Positions 14,552 through 21,442 of a DNA stretch of 31,075 nucleotides are shown here, piece after piece. The stretch comes from a virus, in the IMG/VR virus record IMGVR_UViG_3300043446_002610, positions 1-31,075 of that record. One strand, written 5' to 3'. The notes under the pieces are model-generated. The model made no database searches and was not told where the DNA came from. It worked only from the letters and a program-made list of their open reading frames with translations. A program made the translations under genes and the position numbers. Positions within the stretch are counted from its first letter, which is position 1; every line of letters begins with the position of its first letter.

Positions 14552-14903
14552 AAGATATACACAGAGTCAGCTGACAAAAATATTCGCACTGCAACTTGGT
14601 CGAAGCACAGCTGAATTAAAATTCCTTTGGCACAATCACACAGACGATACCAGCATACGACTTAGTATGACTGGTTTTCAATTTGTCATTAAAGAACTTA
14701 AGCTACAGACTTGGACCTTTGAACTGCCAAGACCTTTGACAAACAAAAACCTAATTCAACTTGAGCGACTGTTTCCGGGGCCTTATTACTACTGGAGTCG
14801 CACCAGCAAGTTTATTGTCATAGACGACCAAGATGCAAATTGGTTGCAGTTATTAGGTGGTGACTTGCCCAGTTACTTAGACAGTTTAGAAAATAATACC
14901 TAA
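14532..14903 (+). CDS. Conserved T4-like phage hypothetical protein
   Basis: 123 residues from a GTG. LGRSTAELKFLWHNHTDDTSIRLSMTGFQFVIKELKLQTWTFELP, LIQLERLFPGPYYYWSRTSKFIVIDDQDANWLQLLGGDLPSYL: the LWHN...RLSxxGF and QLERxFxxPYY parts resemble a phage family I recall from T4-like viruses. Probably a small alpha/beta protein. No catalytic residues stand out. Confidence 0.75.
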   Translation: MIKSSPKRYTQSQLTKIFALQLGRSTAELKFLWHNHTDDTSIRLSMTGFQFVIKELKLQTWTFELPRPLTNKNLIQLERLFPGPYYYWSRTSKFIVIDDQDANWLQLLGGDLPSYLDSLENNT

Positions 14904-14918
14904 GTATACATTTTTTTT
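14874..14918 (+). terminator. Possible weak intrinsic terminator
   Basis: TACTTAG (14874-14880) can pair with CTAAGTA (14900-14906); a run of eight T follows at 14911-14918. The stem is A/T-rich, has a 19-base loop and overlaps the gene end, so termination would be weak. It sits just before a promoter, a fitting place for a transcript boundary. Confidence 0.35.
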
Positions 14919-14920
14919 GG

Positions 14921-14949
14921 TTGCTGGAAATTCTTGTTTTTGCTATAAT
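14921..14949 (+). promoter_or_regulatory. AATTC-box promoter before gene 14982
   Basis: TTGCTG (14921-14926), 17-base spacer, TATAAT (14944-14949) with an extended -10 (TGC just before). The spacer starts GAAATTC, sharing the AATTC box with four other promoters of this module. Confidence 0.65.
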
Positions 14950-14979
14950 TATGGCATAGGTTAACAAAACAGGAGTTGA
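14938..14979 (+). repeat. Promoter/leader direct repeat, copy 1
   Basis: This 42-base stretch (extended -10, leader and SD) matches 15439-15480 with four mismatches and no gaps, both ending AACAAAACAGGAGTTGA. It looks like duplication of a regulatory unit in front of two unrelated genes. Confidence 0.8.
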
Positions 14980-14981
14980 TT

Positions 14982-15407
14982 GTGGCATACATGAGTCAAG
15001 AGAAAAAAGCAAAGATTGCACCTGTGGTCAAGGCCATCTGCAAAAAGTATGGCGTCAAGGCCAGTCTTGCAGTTCGCAATCATAGTACTTTGGTTTTAAA
15101 TGTAAAACAAGGTACTATTGATTTTATTGAAAACTTTATCGAGACCGATCACGCCAGTAATCATGGTCGTAAAATGGATCCACGGCAAATTGAATACATC
15201 CGTAAAAACCGTTCCTTGGATGTCAATGTCTACTGGTACAAAGAACATTTTTCGGGCCGGGCACTCAAGTTCCTGCAAGAAGTCATCCCAGCAATGAATG
15301 ATGGCAATCACGACCGTAGCGATGCAATGACTGATTACTTTGATGTGGGTTGGTACATTGATGTCAACATCGGCCGTTGGAACAAGCCCTACGCCTTGGA
15401 AAAGTAA
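14982..15407 (+). CDS. Conserved hypothetical protein (phage/proteobacterial family)
   Basis: 141 residues from a GTG six bases after AGGAG; the parallel leader upstream of 15482 supports this start over the ATG at 14991. Segments I recall from a widespread family of unknown role: MSQEKKAKIAPVVKAICKKYGVKASLAVRNHSTLVL, VNVYWYKEHFSGRALKFLQEVIPAMNDGNHDRSDAMTDYFDVGWYIDVNIGRWNKPY. The NHDRSDxxTDYFDVGWY block is its strongest signature. Soluble, basic N-terminus. Confidence 0.85.
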   Translation: MAYMSQEKKAKIAPVVKAICKKYGVKASLAVRNHSTLVLNVKQGTIDFIENFIETDHASNHGRKMDPRQIEYIRKNRSLDVNVYWYKEHFSGRALKFLQEVIPAMNDGNHDRSDAMTDYFDVGWYIDVNIGRWNKPYALEK

Positions 15408-15411
15408 TACT

Positions 15412-15424
15412 CAAGTAGTACTTG
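15412..15424. promoter_or_regulatory. Small inverted repeat at a -35 box
   Basis: CAAGT-AGT-ACTTG, perfect 5-base arms, overlaps the first bases of the -35 (15422-15427). It could be a small operator half-site or chance. Confidence 0.2.
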
Positions 15425-15450
15425 TTCGAAATTCCCAATTTTGCTATAAT
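15422..15450 (+). promoter_or_regulatory. AATTC-box promoter before gene 15482
   Basis: TTGTTC (15422-15427), 17-base spacer beginning GAAATTC, extended -10 TGC-TATAAT (15442-15450). Same layout as the promoter at 14921. Confidence 0.65.
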
Positions 15451-15480
15451 AATGGCATACAGTAACAAAACAGGAGTTGA
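15439..15480 (+). repeat. Promoter/leader direct repeat, copy 2
   Basis: Second copy of the 42-base leader unit of 14938-14979 (38 of 42 identical), leading into the ATG at 15482. Confidence 0.8.
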
Positions 15481-15481
15481 A

Positions 15482-15718
15482 ATGAAAGTTCTTTATATTT
15501 CCCCTTTGTTTAGCGATGGTGATGTTCGCCGCAAGTTCATGATTGAAGAAAAAGGCGTTAAGTATCACGCAAAACGAGACCAGGCTGTTTTGGCTTTGAT
15601 GGAGTTGGGCGGAATTAATGCTCCCGACACCGCCGAAGTTCGTGCCCATATGAAGGCAATTCGTTCCGCTCGTCGCGCCATTGAGCGTAACGGTTACTTT
15701 GCCACCCCTGCACAATAA
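15482..15718 (+). CDS. Small hypothetical protein
   Basis: 78 residues, basic. KVLYISPLFSDGDVRRKFMIEEKGVKYHAKRDQAVLALMELG is followed by a helical part (DTAEVRAHMKAIRSARRAIERNGYF). Many Arg/Lys, no Cys. It could bind nucleic acid, but no known domain is evident. The start is fixed by the AGGAG repeat leader. Confidence 0.75.
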   Translation: MKVLYISPLFSDGDVRRKFMIEEKGVKYHAKRDQAVLALMELGGINAPDTAEVRAHMKAIRSARRAIERNGYFATPAQ

Positions 15719-15728
15719 GGAGTTCGAA

Positions 15729-16001
15729 ATGGATGCTACAGAAATTGCAAGAGCAATTATTGCAGGTCAGTTTACCAATGACGACCTGATCAATATCACC
15801 GAGGCCCTAAAATTTGCCCGGGCCCAATTGGGTAAGCGAACCAAAGCCAGTTTGGCCATGGGCGACAATGTTAACTTTTACAATGGTAAACAGGGTCGTG
15901 ACTACACAGGCACCGTGGTTAAAATTGCTCGCAAGTTCGTGACCGTTCGCACCACTAATGGTCTGTGGCGAGTTCCTGCTAATATGCTGACTGTGGTATA
16001 A
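15729..16001 (+). CDS. Small protein with KOW/SH3-like barrel
   Basis: 90 residues; ATG after AAGGAG. The N-terminal half is a helix (DATEIARAIIAGQFTNDDLINITEALKFARAQL). The C-terminal half, MGDNVNFYNGKQGRDYTGTVVKIARKFVTVRTTNGLWRVPANMLTVV, looks like a five-strand KOW/SH3-type barrel, as in many small phage proteins that I recall with the GDxVxF...GxVxKxxRKxxxVxxxxGxWRVPxxML pattern. Likely binds nucleic acid or ribosomal partners; unproven. Confidence 0.8.
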   Translation: MDATEIARAIIAGQFTNDDLINITEALKFARAQLGKRTKASLAMGDNVNFYNGKQGRDYTGTVVKIARKFVTVRTTNGLWRVPANMLTVV

Positions 16002-16007
16002 TAGCAA

Positions 16008-16036
16008 CAGACAATAATTCACAAATCAGGTATAAT
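16008..16036 (+). promoter_or_regulatory. AATTC-box promoter before the MoxR-type gene
   Basis: CAGACA (16008-16013), 17-base spacer beginning ATAATTC, TATAAT (16031-16036). A second possible extended -10 (TGGTATAAT, ending 16002) overlaps the previous stop without a good -35. Confidence 0.55.
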
Positions 16037-16063
16037 ATACTTTTTACAGCAAAGGAGAAAGCA

Positions 16064-17176
16064 ATGTCGAAAGACTCTGGTATGACTGAGAATCGCACTG
16101 TAACGGCACTGACCGCTCGTCGGGCCATTATGAAGTGTTTTAAGAAACAACGACCCCTGTTCCTGTGGGGTCCTCCGGGTATTGGTAAGAGTGAGCTGGT
16201 AGCCAGTATTGCCAAGGACATGGGCGGTTTGATGATCGACCTTCGTTTGGCACAGATGGAACCCACTGACCTGCGTGGTATTCCTTATTATAACAAGGAC
16301 AATGGTTTGATGGATTGGGCTCCTCCCATTGACTTGCCCAGCGAAGATCTGGCCAAACAATATCCTGTTATTTGTCTGTTCCTTGATGAAATGAACAGTG
16401 CGGCACCCAGTATTCAAGCTGCTGCTTATCAGCTGGTTTTGAATCGTCGCATTGGCAAGTATACACTGCCCGACAATGTGGTTGTGATTGCCGCTGGTAA
16501 CCGTGAGTCAGACAAAGGCGTTACTTTCCGCATGCCTGCTCCGTTGGCTAACCGCTTCGTCCACTTGGAAATGCGAGTTGATCACGAATCTTGGGAACAA
16601 TGGGCTACCCTTAACAAGATCAATTCTGAAGTGGTTGGTTACATTGGTTTCGCCAAACAGGATCTCTACGATTTTGATCCCCGTAGTTCCAGTCGTGCTT
16701 TTGCTACTCCTCGCTCTTGGACTTTTGTCAGCGAGCTGCTAGAGGACGATGACTGTACTGACAGTGAACTGACCGATTTGATCTCAGGTGCAGTGGGTGA
16801 AGGTGTTGCAATTAAGTTTATGGCACATCGTAAGGTTGCTGGACAACTGCCCAAGCCTGCAGACATTTTGGCAGGCAAAGTCACTGACCTTAAAGTTAAA
16901 GAAGTTTCAGCCATGTACTCGCTGACTGTGAGTCTTTGCTATGAACTTCAAGACTACATTCAAAGTGTCAAAGGCAAGCCTGACGAGAAATTCCATACCA
17001 TGGCGGATAATTTCTTCCGTTACATGATGGATAATTTTACTACTGAATTGACTGTCATGGGTGCTCGTGTTGCGCTGACTACTTACAACCTGCCGTTTGT
17101 TCCTGGCAAACTCAAACACTTTGATGAGTTCCATAAGCGGTTCGGTAAGTACATTGTGGCTGCTAACAGCAAGTAA
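16064..17176 (+). CDS. MoxR-type AAA+ ATPase
   Basis: 370 residues, SD AAAGGAG. LFLWGPPGIGKSEL (Walker A, residues 33-45), CLFLDEMNSA (Walker B, Asp108/Glu109), VIAAGNRESD (sensor 1, Asn146) and a MoxR-like MPAPLANRFVHLEM arginine-finger region. MoxR ATPases work with VWA-domain proteins to remodel or activate substrates. The VWA partner is the next large gene, after one LRW-family gene, so the three may form a unit. The last 100 residues are helical (DYIQSVKGKPDEKFHTMADNFF). Confidence 0.93.
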   Translation: MSKDSGMTENRTVTALTARRAIMKCFKKQRPLFLWGPPGIGKSELVASIAKDMGGLMIDLRLAQMEPTDLRGIPYYNKDNGLMDWAPPIDLPSEDLAKQYPVICLFLDEMNSAAPSIQAAAYQLVLNRRIGKYTLPDNVVVIAAGNRESDKGVTFRMPAPLANRFVHLEMRVDHESWEQWATLNKINSEVVGYIGFAKQDLYDFDPRSSSRAFATPRSWTFVSELLEDDDCTDSELTDLISGAVGEGVAIKFMAHRKVAGQLPKPADILAGKVTDLKVKEVSAMYSLTVSLCYELQDYIQSVKGKPDEKFHTMADNFFRYMMDNFTTELTVMGARVALTTYNLPFVPGKLKHFDEFHKRFGKYIVAANSK

Positions 17177-17179
17177 TAG

Positions 17180-17214
17180 TTACGGGGGCAGGGTCTTACT
17201 CCTTTCTCCCGTAA
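17180..17214 (+). other. Hairpin after the MoxR-type gene
   Basis: TTACGGG (17180-17186) and CCCGTAA (17208-17214) form a 7-base stem with a 21-base loop, just after the ATPase stop and before the SD of the next gene. No T-run follows, so it is not a clear terminator; it may protect or partly attenuate the mRNA. Confidence 0.35.
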
Positions 17215-17241
17215 GTCCCCCCACTTACACAAGGATCAGCT

Positions 17242-17535
17242 ATGACCGTCAAGTGTGTTGAACTGGATTGGCGATACAAAGGGGCACGCCATTTTGCATA
17301 CAGGATTGAAATTCTTAAGCCAGCAGCAGAAAGAATTCCTTTATTTGCTGAATTACTTAAATGGTGCGTGGCCACTTGGGACATGAGTGTGCCCATTGAC
17401 ATGTACAAAACGGATTTGAAGTTTGAAAGAAATCCGCATTGGGCATGGAGTGAAGGCACCAATGACTGGGACGGTCTTTATATCTATCTTGCTACTGACA
17501 AAGAACGAGAATTATTCACTTTACGATGGTTGTAA
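17242..17535 (+). CDS. LRW-family small protein, isolated first copy
   Basis: 97 residues, with its own SD (aagga). It shows the family plan: FAELLKWCVATWDM (W-C helix), an aromatic middle (NPHWAWSEGTNDWDGLYIYL) and the end DKERELFTLRWL. It sits alone between the MoxR-type and VWA genes, so the family is tied to that pair by position. The terminal Arg codon is CGA, and the next gene has its own promoter. Confidence 0.8.
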   Translation: MTVKCVELDWRYKGARHFAYRIEILKPAAERIPLFAELLKWCVATWDMSVPIDMYKTDLKFERNPHWAWSEGTNDWDGLYIYLATDKERELFTLRWL

Positions 17536-17548
17536 TACTTTGTTATTA

Positions 17549-17577
17549 ATGACAATAATTCAAATTTCTGCTATAAT
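17549..17577 (+). promoter_or_regulatory. AATTC-box promoter before the VWA gene and array
   Basis: ATGACA (17549-17554), 17-base spacer beginning ATAATTC, extended -10 TGC-TATAAT (17569-17577). No other convincing promoter is seen until 26311, so this one may drive the whole VWA-array transcript of about 8.7 kb. Confidence 0.65.
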
Positions 17578-17600
17578 ATATACATTAACAAGGAGCACAA

Positions 17601-18893
17601 ATGGCTACATCAGACAGTAAACAAAAGAACATTGGCGGCAGACTAACCGACAATACTGACCCCTCTCTGGACCGTGCAGTGCGTGAAAAATTGACCACAG
17701 CTCGTATTGGTCTTCTACTCAAAGCACCGTTTTTTGGTAACCTTGCTACTCGCTTGCAATTGGTTAATGCTGACACTTGGTTGACCACTGCAGCCACTGA
17801 CGGTCGCAAGTTCTATTACAATACTGACTTTGTCAACAAACTCAAACCCAAAGAGCTCGAGTTCTTGTTTGGACACGAAGTTCTGCACAATGTCTATGAC
17901 CATATGGGTCGTAACGGTGACCGTGACCGCAGGCTGTTTAATTGTGCTGCTGACTTCTGTGTCAATGCAGATTTGATTGAACAACGAATTGGTGACAAGA
18001 TCACTCCCTGTCTTTATGACGCCAAGTACAAGGGCTGGTCGGCTGAAGAAGTCTACGATGACCTTTACGAAAACGCTGAAAAGATTGACATCGGCGACCT
18101 GCTGGATCAATTGCTAGATGAGCACTTGGATGGCGACGGCGAAGGCGACGGCGAAGGCGACGGTGATGGCAAAGACGGCGACCAAGAAGGCAACGGCCGG
18201 GGTCGTCCCCGTCTCAGCGAAGAAGAACGACAGGCCATCAAAGATGAAGTTCGCGAAGCACTGTTACAGGCCGCACAGGCCACTGGTGCTGGTAACTTGC
18301 CAGCAGGTGTTAAGCGACTGATTAAAGACTTGACCCAGCCTGTGGTTAATTGGCGTGAACTTTTGGAGCAACAAATCCAAAGTACCGTTAAAAACGACTT
18401 TACTTGGATGCGTCCCAGCCGTCGTAGTTGGCACTTGGATGCTGTGATGCCTGGTATGATCCCGGGTCAACAGATTGATGTTTGCATTGCCATTGACACT
18501 TCGGGTTCTATTGGTGAAGAAGACATCAAAGCATTCATGGCTGAGATCAAAGGCATCATGGAAGCCTACGATGAGTATAAACTGCAAGTGTGGAGTTTTG
18601 ACACTGAAATTTACAATCATCAGGTCTTTAGCAGTGACACGCTGGATGACATCATGACTTATCAACCCGAAGGTGGTGGCGGTACTGACTTCATGGCCAA
18701 TTGGGAATACATGAAGGCTAATGATATTCAGCCCAAAAAGTTCATTATGTTCACCGACGGTATGCCTTTTGGTGAATGGGGCGATCCTGAATACTGTGAC
18801 ACGGTGTTCATTATCAAGGGCAATGAACAGGCTGAACCGCCTTTTGGTGTTTGGGCTATCTACGAGCGTGCCAAGGCCTTGGCCAAGGCCTAA
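17601..18893 (+). CDS. Metallopeptidase-like/VWA protein (DUF2201-like), MoxR partner
   Basis: 430 residues. The N-terminal part holds a zincin-like helix, FLFGHEVLHNVYDH (His92, Glu93, His96), as in the DUF2201 metallopeptidase-like domain, followed by RLFNCAADFCVNADL. A Gly/Asp/Glu-rich linker spans about residues 175-200. The C-terminal part is a VWA-like domain with MIDAS motif AIDTSGSIGEED (Asp299, Ser301, Ser303), GGGGTDF near 361 and FTDGMPFGEW near 384. Such proteins bind substrates for MoxR ATPases. It ends TAATG, coupled to the array. Confidence 0.9.
   Translation: MATSDSKQKNIGGRLTDNTDPSLDRAVREKLTTARIGLLLKAPFFGNLATRLQLVNADTWLTTAATDGRKFYYNTDFVNKLKPKELEFLFGHEVLHNVYDHMGRNGDRDRRLFNCAADFCVNADLIEQRIGDKITPCLYDAKYKGWSAEEVYDDLYENAEKIDIGDLLDQLLDEHLDGDGEGDGEGDGDGKDGDQEGNGRGRPRLSEEERQAIKDEVREALLQAAQATGAGNLPAGVKRLIKDLTQPVVNWRELLEQQIQSTVKNDFTWMRPSRRSWHLDAVMPGMIPGQQIDVCIAIDTSGSIGEEDIKAFMAEIKGIMEAYDEYKLQVWSFDTEIYNHQVFSSDTLDDIMTYQPEGGGGTDFMANWEYMKANDIQPKKFIMFTDGMPFGEWGDPEYCDTVFIIKGNEQAEPPFGVWAIYERAKALAKA
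18132..18170 (+). repeat. 12-base coding tandem repeat in the VWA linker
   Basis: GGCGACGGCGAA occurs twice in a row plus degenerate copies, coding for alternating Gly-Asp/Gly-Glu. It is G/C-rich compared with the surroundings and may change length by slippage, which would vary linker length. Confidence 0.7.
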
Positions 18894-19159
18894 TGCTGGC
18901 ATTCTTTGACTTTGGCGGCAACCCGATGCGTAAACTGTATCGTATACTGCAACATTCAAAGCAACCTTTTACGGTCACAGTGACCTTTTATGTGCCTGAC
19001 ACTTCAAAGCCACAGATCTACAATCAGTCCATAGAAGATGTAATTGATGAAATGGTTGCTTGGTGTCAAGACCGTGACTGTGGTCGCAGGGTAGCTTATG
19101 ACATGTTTACATTTCGTAATAGGCCTGAACTGTCAATGTTTTTATTGAGATGGGCATGA
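18893..19159 (+). CDS. LRW-family small protein
   Basis: 88 residues from the ATG that shares a base with the VWA stop (TAATG); an internal ATG at 18926 is possible. IEDVIDEMVAWCQDRDCG is the W-C helix, and RNRPELSMFLLRWA the end. The N-terminal half is a likely strand pair (FTVTVTFYVPDT). The link with the VWA gene makes it the first array member to be translated. Confidence 0.8.
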   Translation: MLAFFDFGGNPMRKLYRILQHSKQPFTVTVTFYVPDTSKPQIYNQSIEDVIDEMVAWCQDRDCGRRVAYDMFTFRNRPELSMFLLRWA

Positions 19160-19356
19160 AATATTGGAACAAGAAAAAGATTGAAAGAAGTCAATGGACT
19201 CGTATTACGGTATCTTCTAATGACTACAACAAAGAAAGATTCTTATGGTGCCAGCGTCAAGAAAGTACTGGAAGATTTTACAGATATTACGGAAATTCTA
19301 CCTGGTGGTTTGAACATAAAGAAGATGCTGTAATGTTTGCGTTGAGATGGGCATGA
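19156..19356 (+). CDS. LRW-family small protein
   Basis: 66 residues, ATGA start. Very basic N-terminus (KYWNKKKIERSQW), core KERFLWCQRQESTGRFYRYYG, end HKEDAVMFALRWA. This is one of the shortest and simplest members, close to a minimal form of the family. Confidence 0.8.
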   Translation: MKYWNKKKIERSQWTRITVSSNDYNKERFLWCQRQESTGRFYRYYGNSTWWFEHKEDAVMFALRWA

Positions 19357-19643
19357 AAAAGAAACGGTTGTTAACTGATAAATCAGGTATGCTACAAGAA
19401 CAGATGCTAGCAAGCATAGTCCAAGAATATGCCAATGAAGTTGATACCCAAGTATTATTTGACATGTTAGAAGAAATTGGTTGGATAAGAGTGGTTTGCA
19501 AAACACCCTTGCTAACAAAACAAAGGCAGGAAATTGATACATGGATCAAAGACAATGTCAAAGGCCACATAGAAAATCGTGGGCCAACTTGGATGTTTGA
19601 AGACAGCAAAGATGCATGTGCATTTATTTTGAAATGGACTTAA
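19353..19643 (+). CDS. LRW-family protein with extra N-terminal helix
   Basis: 96 residues, ATGA start. Residues 1-40 form an added helical part (LQEQMLASIVQEYANEVDTQVLFDMLEEIGW) not present in its neighbours. Core EIDTWIKDNVKGHIENRG has I in place of C/L after the Trp; end DSKDACAFILKWT. Lys codon AAA at the end; the next gene is not a family member. Confidence 0.8.
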   Translation: MKKKRLLTDKSGMLQEQMLASIVQEYANEVDTQVLFDMLEEIGWIRVVCKTPLLTKQRQEIDTWIKDNVKGHIENRGPTWMFEDSKDACAFILKWT

Positions 19644-19644
19644 A

Positions 19645-19983
19645 ATGAACTGTAAAATTTTAATGGTCGTCGCAAGTGTGCTGATTGGTGGTTGCAGCAC
19701 TATTCCTGCTCAAACTGTTGAAAGTTGGGAATATGTACCCGAACCAATTCAAGTTCAAAAACGCAGAGATCAAACTCGCAGTATTAATTGGTTGCAAGTG
19801 CCTAACGATCAACTGCAACAGATTTGCGAACGAGTTACCAAAGGTAGATTTGGAAATAAAAAGATTGCAGGCTGTGCATCTTGGGTTGGCAATAACTGCA
19901 CAGTAATTACTGGCATGAATACCACAACCAGTAATTTAGGTCATGAAATTAGACACTGCTATGACTACGACTTCCACGACTAA
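19645..19983 (+). CDS. Predicted lipoprotein with HExxH zinc motif
   Basis: 112 residues, not in the LRW family. A hydrophobic signal with lipobox (VLIGGCS, Cys17) predicts signal peptidase II processing and lipid anchoring. The C-terminus has LGHEIRHCYDYDFHD, a zinc protease-like helix (His100, Glu101, His104; Asp107 or His111 as third ligand). Two further Cys pairs may form disulfides. It would act in the periplasm, perhaps on cell wall or envelope during infection or lysis. I recall similar small lipoproteins in phages and bacteria. Why it is inside the array is unknown. Confidence 0.8.
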   Translation: MNCKILMVVASVLIGGCSTIPAQTVESWEYVPEPIQVQKRRDQTRSINWLQVPNDQLQQICERVTKGRFGNKKIAGCASWVGNNCTVITGMNTTTSNLGHEIRHCYDYDFHD

Positions 19984-20173
19984 AGAACCGCATAAAAGGT
20001 TGTACAGGTTACCTCAACAGAGTTTTGAGTCTGCTAAAAATATTTTAGACTGGTGTACAGCAACATTTGGCCCAAGACGGTATGGCGGTCCTTGGGAATA
20101 TAACGCCGTTTACCACGATGTTGTTATCTACGGCGACAAAAATATTATGTTGTTTGAACTGCGATGGCTTTAA
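19961..20173 (+). CDS. LRW-family small protein
   Basis: 70 residues; the ATG at 19961 overlaps the lipoprotein gene by 23 bases and there is an upstream in-frame ATG at 19943. Thr-rich start, core FESAKNILDWCTATFG, middle GGPWEYNAVYHDVVIY, end DKNIMLFELRWL. The Arg codon is CGA because the next ATG (cgATGG) is formed by it. Confidence 0.75.
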   Translation: MTTTSTTKEPHKRLYRLPQQSFESAKNILDWCTATFGPRRYGGPWEYNAVYHDVVIYGDKNIMLFELRWL

Positions 20174-20400
20174 CATACATACATCAGAGCCAACTGCGGC
20201 GTTTGGTCAAGGCTCACAATCCCGAGATCGTCAGCAATCACGATCAAGACTTCACTGAGTGGATGGAACAGAATGTGGGAGTATTCACCCAGGACTGGGG
20301 CCGCATCTACTATCTCGATCAAGCACAATCTACCTACGGCACCACTTGGTGGGTGTTAGATCCTGCCAAAGCAACACTGACATTGCTGAGGTGGTCATGA
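20164..20400 (+). CDS. LRW-family small protein
   Basis: 78 residues. Its ATG is built from the Arg-Trp codons of the gene before (10-base overlap). Core DFTEWMEQNVGVF (M after Trp), middle WGRIYYLDQAQSTYG, end DPAKATLTLLRWS, with Leu-Thr instead of the usual Leu-Phe. The terminal codons give GAGGTGG for the next gene. Confidence 0.8.
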   Translation: MALTYIHQSQLRRLVKAHNPEIVSNHDQDFTEWMEQNVGVFTQDWGRIYYLDQAQSTYGTTWWVLDPAKATLTLLRWS

Positions 20401-20618
20401 GAAACACAGTAGTGGTTCCAATGAAACATAGATTTGTCTATGATCAAAAAGGCAGCCCTGTCTGGTGGCAGTGGTGTATAGAAACGCTGGGACCTCCAAA
20501 CAACAGTCAGTGGGGTATTCCTGCCAGCCAACACTATTGGAGATTGGAATCCAGTGGTGCCGCTATATGGTTCGCCAATCCTGCCCATGCAACTTTGTTT
20601 GCCTTGAGGTGGTCATGA
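20397..20618 (+). CDS. LRW-family small protein
   Basis: 73 residues, ATGA start. Core SPVWWQWCIETLGPP with three Trp, middle QWGIPASQHYWRLES, end NPAHATLFALRWS. It has the same length and layout as the next member but little identity outside the core. Confidence 0.8.
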   Translation: MRNTVVVPMKHRFVYDQKGSPVWWQWCIETLGPPNNSQWGIPASQHYWRLESSGAAIWFANPAHATLFALRWS

Positions 20619-20842
20619 TTAAACGACTGCCTTATGGTGTACAAACTGATAAAAAGATTTTGCATCGAGCCGAACCATGGTGTAGAGACCAGTGGGGGCA
20701 AAGATGGGACCCGGTACTCAATCGTGCAGGTACTTGGTGTGTATTTTGGGGAGGTAACAGTGTGACAATGATACCTTATCATTATCAATGGTGGTTTGCA
20801 ACTGAACCACAACAAACATTGTTTATGTTGAGGTGGTCATGA
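20615..20842 (+). CDS. LRW-family small protein
   Basis: 75 residues, ATGA start. Core RAEPWCRDQWGQRWDP, a glycine/Trp-rich middle (GTWCVFWGGNSV), end EPQQTLFMLRWS. Seven Trp in 75 residues is unusual even for this family. Confidence 0.8.
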   Translation: MIKRLPYGVQTDKKILHRAEPWCRDQWGQRWDPVLNRAGTWCVFWGGNSVTMIPYHYQWWFATEPQQTLFMLRWS

Positions 20843-21027
20843 GAATTTTTCAAGTTCCTGGATATCCGCGTAGTCATTATTTTGTAAAAACATTTGATGA
20901 ACTTTTGCAAATTGTGTCTTGGTCGAATAAGAACAATGTCGATATGTTGCACGAATCTAGTACCATACACGGATACGGGTTCAGCATTAAACAAAACTTT
21001 GAATGGTTTGCACTGAAGTGGTTATGA
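20839..21027 (+). CDS. LRW-family small protein, divergent core
   Basis: 62 residues, ATGA start; the shortest member. The core LLQIVSWSNKNNVDM has Ser after Trp. End QNFEWFALKWL. Terminal Lys codon AAG leaves a weaker SD (GAAGTGG) for the next gene. Confidence 0.78.
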   Translation: MRIFQVPGYPRSHYFVKTFDELLQIVSWSNKNNVDMLHESSTIHGYGFSIKQNFEWFALKWL

Positions 21028-21215
21028 AACTTCCAAGAAATCCTGTAAACGGCTGGGTTGTTGCAAGTGTGCAAAGTCCTGAATTAAACAGTTGGTTACT
21101 GTGTTGTAACTGGTGTAGATCTAATTTCAAGCACGCAAATTGGCGTTATGTAGGTGCAGGTGTATTTGAGTTTAGGCGAGTAGACGATTACATGATGTTT
21201 ATGTTGAGGTGGTAA
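21024..21215 (+). CDS. LRW-family small protein ending at Trp
   Basis: 63 residues, ATGA start. Core LLCCNWCRSNFKHANWRY, end VDDYMMFMLRW: the stop follows the Trp directly, since the final Ser/Ala codon is replaced by TAA that forms TAATG with the next gene. The end residue is therefore not strictly needed by the family. Confidence 0.8.
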   Translation: MKLPRNPVNGWVVASVQSPELNSWLLCCNWCRSNFKHANWRYVGAGVFEFRRVDDYMMFMLRW

Positions 21216-21442
21216 TGAATCACTTACCTCGCAAAGGCCAATACGAATTGTTTACATTTAACCATAAGACCTATTCGTTTGACGACCCAACATTTGGTTC
21301 AGATCCGGCTATAATTAATGCACCGACCAAGATGTTTGAATGGCTAAGAGCACAACCAGAATGCAGGCCGTTGGGCGAATGCAATACAGCCTACTATCTT
21401 ACACCGAAACTGTACTTAATATGGAAGTTGAAATGGACATAA
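21215..21442 (+). CDS. LRW-family small protein, variant end
   Basis: 75 residues, TAATG start. Core PTKMFEWLRAQPECRP, end PKLYLIWKLKWT, where Ile-Trp-Lys replaces Leu-Phe-x. The N-terminal part (YELFTFNHKTYSFDDPTFG) looks like a beta-hairpin. Lys codon AAA creates the ATGG start of the next gene. Confidence 0.75.
   Translation: MNHLPRKGQYELFTFNHKTYSFDDPTFGSDPAIINAPTKMFEWLRAQPECRPLGECNTAYYLTPKLYLIWKLKWT

Noticed and set aside
18264-18959. Long antisense open frame (231 codons) opposite the VWA gene
   Set aside because: It is a shadow of a well-supported gene with clear domains; the antisense protein shows no recognisable motif and no proper SD or neighbours on that strand.
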